Under the pieces are notes generated by a model. The model worked only from the letters and a program-made list of their open reading frames with translations. It was not told where the DNA came from and made no database searches. A DNA stretch of 26,242 bases, from positions 1-26,242 of the forward strand of contig CAYRGQ010000038.1 in assembly GCA_964423925.1 (NCBI GenBank), written 5' to 3'. The DNA comes from CAYRGQ01 sp964423925 (GTDB lineage Bacteria > Bacteroidota > Bacteroidia > Sphingobacteriales > Sphingobacteriaceae). Every line of letters starts with the position of its first letter. The stretch's first letter is position 1. Positions 22,844 to 26,242 of this stretch are shown here, in pieces. A program made the translations under genes and the position numbers.

Positions 22844-22866
22844 TATTTATCGAATATCGATAAATA
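22844..22866. promoter_or_regulatory. Perfect 23-bp palindrome, likely operator of the DUF2975-Cro pair
   Basis: Arms TATTTATCGA (22844-22853) and TCGATAAATA (22857-22866) surround ATA. The arms are exact reverse complements over 10 bp. It sits 41 bases before the DUF2975 start and just upstream of the proposed -7 box, the normal place for a repressor site of a Cro/C1 protein. Confidence 0.6.
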
Positions 22867-22986
22867 AATATTTAAATTCAATAATTATTTTAATAGGGAT
22901 GTCGTAGAAGTGAGGGTAGCGCGCCGGTTACTTTCCGTTGATTTCTTTTTCTGCCGGTGACAACGTGCGAAGGCACGGAATGTCAT

Positions 22987-23511
22987 TCACTCCACTTTCT
23001 TCACGTTCGACATCGAGGACTCATCCTGTGGCAAGCTGTCTTGCTCGACCACGGAAAACTCGCCGTTTGCTTCCATCACAACGGCTTCCACGTGCTCAAT
23101 GGAATTTATTCCACTGCTCCGAAGTATAGACCGAACCTCGCTCTCGGTGACCCGTTCCCTCTTTAAGGCCGCTTGCAGAAAACTGCCCTTGTAAAATACC
23201 AAAGTCGGTTCGGAACTAATTAGCCTCGAAAACTTCTTGGAACGGACCGACAGGTACGCCAACAGATATTGCAAGGAGATCAATATGCCTAGCGCGACGA
23301 TGCCGTCAGCCAACGACACGTCGCTACTGAGTAGGACTGTCGCGAGTGTAGACCCCAAGGCGACAGACACGATAAAATCAAACTCCCGCATTTGCGATAA
23401 GGTCCGTTTGCCTGCAATCCGTACCATAATGATGAGCGAGATGTAGGCCAGCAGGCCGAGCAAAAGTATCGACTGAATGTTTTCCCAGTTGTTAAAATGT
23501 ATCTTTTCCAT
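22987..23511 (-). CDS. YetF/DUF421 membrane protein
   Basis: A 174-aa protein: three N-terminal helices (residues about 15-95) and a soluble C-terminal YetF domain. 'RIAGKRTLSQMREFDFIVSVALGSTLATVLLSSDVSLADGIVALGILISLQYLLAYLSVRS' and 'LISSEPTLVFYKGSFLQAALKRERVTESEVRSILRSSGINSIEHVEAVVMEANGEFSVV', read in order, are the DUF421 hallmarks. Function unknown; relatives are often found near stress or membrane genes. It appears to be a single-gene unit. Confidence 0.9.
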   Translation of the reverse strand: MEKIHFNNWENIQSILLLGLLAYISLIIMVRIAGKRTLSQMREFDFIVSVALGSTLATVLLSSDVSLADGIVALGILISLQYLLAYLSVRSKKFSRLISSEPTLVFYKGSFLQAALKRERVTESEVRSILRSSGINSIEHVEAVVMEANGEFSVVEQDSLPQDESSMSNVKKVE

Positions 23512-23799
23512 AAATTATACGTGCTTATGTGCGCGGTGTTGGTGGACCATGAAATCACTTGCCGACCAATTGTTCGACCGTTGTCCTGTCTGGAAATTTC
23601 CTGACGGATCATCCCTTATCGAACGTATGGCACCCCTTATTGGTTTGACGAGATGCTATGCTCGTGGGCTCAATTGCTTGGCGATACGAATGTTAGGGAG
23701 CGAGAGTGCTTTGACAAGGACGGCAGGGAAAAAGCCAAAAGAGACAGGATAGCCGGAGTGGAAGTCCCTTAAAATCAATCTCTACGCGGTGCGTTGAAG
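23512..23799. other. 288-nt gap without a convincing gene
   Basis: The region lies between the start of the DUF421 gene and the end of the VOC gene, both minus strand. It holds only short frames; the most protein-like is a 39-codon + strand frame at 23653-23772 (starting MLCSWAQLLGDTN, charged C-terminus) without clear promoter or terminator. It may be a gene remnant or chance. I see no repeat or known RNA. Confidence 0.3.
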
Positions 23800-24225
23800 T
23801 CAGCGCGGTAGGTCAAATGTTATCTTCCAATTAATTCCGAATCGGTCTTTTAACGTCCCATAGTAAGATCCCCAGAATGTTTCCGTCATCGATACCTTAA
23901 TCTGGCCACCCACAGACAATTCGTTAAATAACCGGTCAGCTTCGTCTCTATCCGCCGTATTGACGTAAAGCGCGAAGTTATTATTCGATCCCATCTCTCC
24001 ATCCGCGTCCGTATTATCTGAACCCATCAGTGTAGTGCCCTTGCTAATGGGCAAGGTGACATGCATAATCTTTTCGTCATGTTCCTTAAAAATCTGCCTA
24101 TCGGTATTCGGCACATCTTTATAACGACCTACGTATTGGAACTCCGTACGGAAGACGGATCTGTAGAAATTAAAGGCCTCTTCACAGTTGCCGTTAAAGA
24201 AAAGATACGGATTCAATGTTGTCAT
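23800..24225 (-). CDS. VOC-family (PhnB-like) protein
   Basis: A 141-aa member of the vicinal oxygen chelate superfamily, PhnB/'3-demethylubiquinone methyltransferase-like' branch: 'TTLNPYLFFNGNCEEAFNFYRSVFRTEF' at the start, 'KIMHVTLPISKGTTLMGSD' in the middle, 'NNFALYVNTADRDEADRLFNELSVGGQIKVSMTETFWGSYYGTLKDRFGINWKITF' at the end. Members usually form dimers with a metal or small-molecule pocket between beta-alpha-beta-beta-beta units. The substrate is unknown. I use the ATG at 24225, where the family begins; a frame open to 24288 adds 21 non-family residues. Confidence 0.88.
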   Translation of the reverse strand: MTTLNPYLFFNGNCEEAFNFYRSVFRTEFQYVGRYKDVPNTDRQIFKEHDEKIMHVTLPISKGTTLMGSDNTDADGEMGSNNNFALYVNTADRDEADRLFNELSVGGQIKVSMTETFWGSYYGTLKDRFGINWKITFDLPR

Positions 24226-24368
24226 GATTTTTTTGTCTGATTTAAGCGTTCTTATCAACTGAGGCAAATAACGTGCTGGCGGTAGCACCTCGAAGTGCCG
24301 ACACCGGTTAAGCGACAGCGCGTTATGGTTTCTAATATCGCTTTTTTGAGAGAATATTTTGCACCTTT

Positions 24369-24391
24369 GTTACTTCTCTTTCGAAAGTAAC
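24369..24391. repeat. Inverted repeat in the mph upstream region
   Basis: GTTACTT (24369-24375) and AAGTAAC (24385-24391) are perfect 7-bp arms around 9 bases; the interior contains the palindrome CTTTCGAAAG (24378-24387). It lies about 97 bases before the macrolide phosphotransferase start and could be an operator or a leader stem-loop. No T tract follows. Confidence 0.35.
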
Positions 24392-24487
24392 TCACAATAC
24401 GTGGCAAAGCCTGGGATTTACGAACTGCGGTTTTCTGGCCGTCCGCTCTGGTAATGCAATCTGATAGGATTAAACATATTCAAACGA

Positions 24488-25372
24488 ATGGAAAAGCGGG
24501 CTATTCAAGAATTAGCGGAAAGAAATGGTCTGGCGCTGGCGGATGTGATGGGTTTTAATGAGATGGGAATAGACTTTAAGGTCGGATTCGCGAAAGCTAA
24601 GGACGGCTCAAAATGGCTGTTGCGCATTCCCAGGAGAGCCGATCTCGGCGAACAGATTGCAAAGGAGAAACGGATTCTTCAATTGGTGTCTAATCACCTA
24701 TCCGTACAGGTGCCGGATTGGCGCATCGCCAATGCAGAGCTCGTAGCCTATCCGTTGCTGGATGGAACGCCTGCCCTCACGTTTGACGCTGAGACGCATG
24801 AAGTAACGTGGAACATGGCTAAAGACAGCCAACACTACATCTCGTCGTTGGCAGAAGCACTTGTCGAACTTCATTCCATTCCAACGCACGAAGTGCTTCG
24901 TAGTGGGTTAAGCGTGTTATCGCCAGAACAAGTTCGCAAAGAGATTTCAGACAGGTTGGTATTAGTGAAATCGGAATTGGGGATCAGTGCCGAATTGGAA
25001 AATCGATACGAGCGGTGGTTGGATAGCGATGCCTTGTGGCCGAGTTTTACGAAATTCATTCACGGTGACTTGTATGCCGGTCATACCCTTACGCGCCCCA
25101 ATGGCGAGGTGTGCGGCATTATCGACTGGTCAACGGCGCAAGTCAGTGACATCGCACAAGATTTTTCGGGACACGCTACGGTGTTCGGCGACGAAAGCCT
25201 CAAATCGTTAATTTCAGCCTACGAAAAGCGGGGTGGGGAAGTATGGGATAACCTATTTGAACAAGCGGTTGAAAGAGCCGCGGCTGCACCTTTAGCTTAT
25301 GGATATTTTGCTATAGAGACAAAAGATGAAAATCATCTGAATGCCGCAAAATTGCAGTTAGGCATTGCGTAG
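24488..25372 (+). CDS. Macrolide 2'-phosphotransferase (Mph family)
   Basis: A 294-aa aminoglycoside/macrolide phosphotransferase-fold kinase that transfers phosphate from a nucleoside triphosphate (GTP in studied Mph enzymes) to the 2'-hydroxyl of the desosamine sugar of macrolides. Family features: 'MGIDFKVGFAKAKDGSKWLLRIPRRADL' (nucleotide-binding lobe, with the Mph-type LRIPRR), 'LLDGTPALTF', the catalytic loop 'FIHGDLYAGHT' with D194, and 'GIIDWSTAQVSDIAQDFSGH' with the Mg-binding D213. Length equals that of known Mph proteins. Codon and base use look like the neighbours and no mobile element is near, so it appears to be an intrinsic chromosomal homologue; its real substrate is unproven. 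AATGCC/GGCATT arms (25340-25345, 25361-25366) followed by six T (25376-25381) may form a terminator at its end. Confidence 0.9.
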   Translation: MEKRAIQELAERNGLALADVMGFNEMGIDFKVGFAKAKDGSKWLLRIPRRADLGEQIAKEKRILQLVSNHLSVQVPDWRIANAELVAYPLLDGTPALTFDAETHEVTWNMAKDSQHYISSLAEALVELHSIPTHEVLRSGLSVLSPEQVRKEISDRLVLVKSELGISAELENRYERWLDSDALWPSFTKFIHGDLYAGHTLTRPNGEVCGIIDWSTAQVSDIAQDFSGHATVFGDESLKSLISAYEKRGGEVWDNLFEQAVERAAAAPLAYGYFAIETKDENHLNAAKLQLGIA

Positions 25373-25658
25373 ACATTTTTTCGGGGGCTAAGACCGTAAT
25401 CGGGTTGGTGCTTTTTGGTTGATAGGATGTTGCCTGGTGACGGGAGGAAAATGCATTTCCAAAGTCGGGGCCATCTGGCGCACCATTAGCTCCCTGCCCC
25501 CACCTGGCGGGGTTGCGCTATCAATCGCTGGCTAAGCTATGCCCATTCAGGCCACCTCTTGGCCGGTTGAGGCCCCTTTTCTGACGGCTCACTCATTTCA
25601 TTCTTACCCTCCACTTTAGTACGCCGTAATTTTGTGCCAACAAATAAAACGAAAGAAC
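25373..25658. other. 286-nt gap, GC-rich with short inverted repeats
   Basis: Between mph and the outer membrane protein gene. Around 25490-25580 it is distinctly GC-rich, with short complementary pieces (for example CCCC/GGGG around CACCTGGCG, and CCTC/GAGG near 25555-25571 followed by CCCCTTTT), possibly a weak terminator or a structured remnant. No gene, tRNA or known RNA was recognised. The promoter box of the next gene lies at 25627-25634. Confidence 0.3.
25627..25634 (+). promoter_or_regulatory. -7 promoter box of the outer membrane protein gene
   Basis: TAATTTTG is a perfect TAnnTTTG match 24 bases before the ATG at 25659. The leader AAATAAAACGAAAGAAC is A-rich and lacks a Shine-Dalgarno sequence, as usual in highly expressed Bacteroidota genes. 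No clear TTTG -33 element. Confidence 0.5.
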
Positions 25659-26242
25659 ATGAAAAAATTATTCTTTACAATGATTGCAGGTCTGGGCTTG
25701 GTTACGGTAGCGAATGCCCAAAGTACAGACAAAGGAACGGTTATGTTGGGAGGAAATGTATCGTACCAATATAACAACGTTGTTGACGTTGACGGCAACA
25801 AACAAGGATACGCCATCGTGCCTCAGGTAGGTTACTTTGTGCAAGACAACTTTGCCCTTGGCTTGGGCCTGGGCTATGCCGGCAACACCAACAAGAATGC
25901 CGCCGATATCAAAACGGTTTCAGGCGAATTTACCGTATCTCCTTTCGCACGGCTTTACCAAGGTGACGGCGCCCTGAAATTCTTCGGTCAGTTGTCAGTT
26001 CCCATGGGATGGGGTACCAACAAGGTAGACGGCGACAAAGTTGCTTCGACTGAACATTATGGCGTTGCTATTTCTCCTGGTATCGCGTACTTCCCCACGA
26101 GCAAAATCGGCATCGAGTTAGCGGTACGCGGGCTGTACTATGAGTACGAGTCTCACAAACCGGAGAACGGCACCAAAGTTGGATCTAACGAGTTTGGTCT
26201 GAACGCAAATTCATTTGCTCCTACCATTGGCGTTAGCTTCTA
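25659..26242 (+). CDS. Outer-membrane beta-barrel protein, 3' end at window edge
   Basis: A 194-residue frame open to the right edge, where the last full codon is Phe followed by TA; if the next base is A or G the gene ends there with 'TIGVSF', the terminal Phe being the classic signal for outer-membrane insertion. MKKLFFTMIAGLGLVTVANAQ is a cleavable signal peptide ending ANA-Q. The mature part alternates aromatic and polar residues in strands such as 'GTVMLGGNVSYQYNNV', 'FALGLGLGYAGNTN', 'FARLYQGDGALKFFGQLSVPMGWG' and 'IGIELAVRGLYYEYES', as in small 8-strand OmpX/OmpA-like porin-domain proteins of Bacteroidota. Role unknown, probably envelope structure. Confidence 0.85.
   Translation, partial: MKKLFFTMIAGLGLVTVANAQSTDKGTVMLGGNVSYQYNNVVDVDGNKQGYAIVPQVGYFVQDNFALGLGLGYAGNTNKNAADIKTVSGEFTVSPFARLYQGDGALKFFGQLSVPMGWGTNKVDGDKVASTEHYGVAISPGIAYFPTSKIGIELAVRGLYYEYESHKPENGTKVGSNEFGLNANSFAPTIGVSF

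Noticed and set aside
23653..23772. 39-codon charged frame in the gap between the DUF421 and VOC genes
   Set aside because: Composition looks protein-like, but there is no promoter box, leader or terminator, and I recognise no family. Kept only as a note in the gap description.
24355..24369. TATTTTG and CACCTTTG as promoter boxes for mph
   Set aside because: Each deviates from TAnnTTTG (one base short, or CA for TA) and neither has a TTTG element 19-21 bases upstream, so I did not annotate a promoter.
24454..24556. Possible leader peptide overlapping the mph start (MQSDRIKHIQT...)
   Set aside because: It runs out of frame into the mph gene for many codons, shows no macrolide-attenuator feature such as a paired stem masking the mph start, and is probably chance.
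2486..26242. Mobile elements, CRISPR arrays, tRNA or rRNA genes
   Set aside because: I saw no transposase or integrase motif, no regularly spaced repeats and no tRNA-like cloverleaf or conserved rRNA segment anywhere in the window.

Overview
The window looks like chromosome of an aerobic, carotenoid-pigmented member of the Bacteroidota, probably a Sphingobacteriales relative (Pedobacter/Parapedobacter/Olivibacter type). This rests on gene content and signals: an alternative complex III (ACIII) plus aa3 oxidase operon, the fused two-domain lycopene cyclase, a 'Bacteroidota-only' hypothetical gene, TAnnTTTG-type -7 promoter boxes and the near absence of Shine-Dalgarno sequences. The genus is inference. 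No tRNA, rRNA, CRISPR array, transposase or phage gene was seen.

Region 1 (1-10916, + strand) is one long respiratory cluster: actD (cut by the left edge), actE, actF, coxB, coxA, ctaA, ctaB, two subunit III genes, a subunit IV gene, a SCO copper chaperone and a DUF420 (CtaM/YozB-like) assembly protein. ACIII oxidises menaquinol and passes electrons through the ActE haem c to CuA of CoxB and then to the haem-copper centre of CoxA. CtaB and CtaA make haem A; SCO and DUF420 help build the oxidase. An internal promoter appears to lie in the 3' end of actF and could uncouple coxB onward from the act genes.

Region 2 (10917-13400) holds a small Bacteroidota hypothetical protein (promoter box only 4 nt before its ATG), the convergent peptidoglycan glycosyltransferase mtgA, and a divergent luciferase-like flavin oxidoreductase closed by a clear terminator. 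Region 3 (13400-13872) is a 538-nt gap that seems to encode an unrecognised 57-aa basic protein followed by a strong terminator hairpin.

Region 4 (13857-15454, - strand) is a compact three-gene operon: DUF2243 protein, CtaG-type oxidase assembly factor, SemiSWEET transporter. Region 5 (15691-20101, - strand) is a translationally coupled carotenoid operon crtI-crtB-hypothetical-SRPBCC-crtZ-crtY, predicted to lead to zeaxanthin-type pigment. Upstream of it is a two-FAS1-domain lipoprotein gene, divergent from a MarR-type regulator. The gap between them carries two nearly identical palindromes that bracket the fasciclin -7 box, which suggests a MarR-controlled fasciclin/carotenoid module.

Region 6 (22048-26242) holds a DUF2975 membrane protein plus Cro/C1 regulator pair with a perfect 23-bp palindrome at its promoter, a YetF/DUF421 membrane protein, a VOC-family protein, a macrolide 2'-phosphotransferase and, at the right edge, an outer-membrane beta-barrel protein missing only its final base(s). 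The most promising unexplained items are the MarR operator pair, the DUF2975/Cro palindrome, the 57-aa small protein and the two uncharacterised genes coupled into the carotenoid operon.
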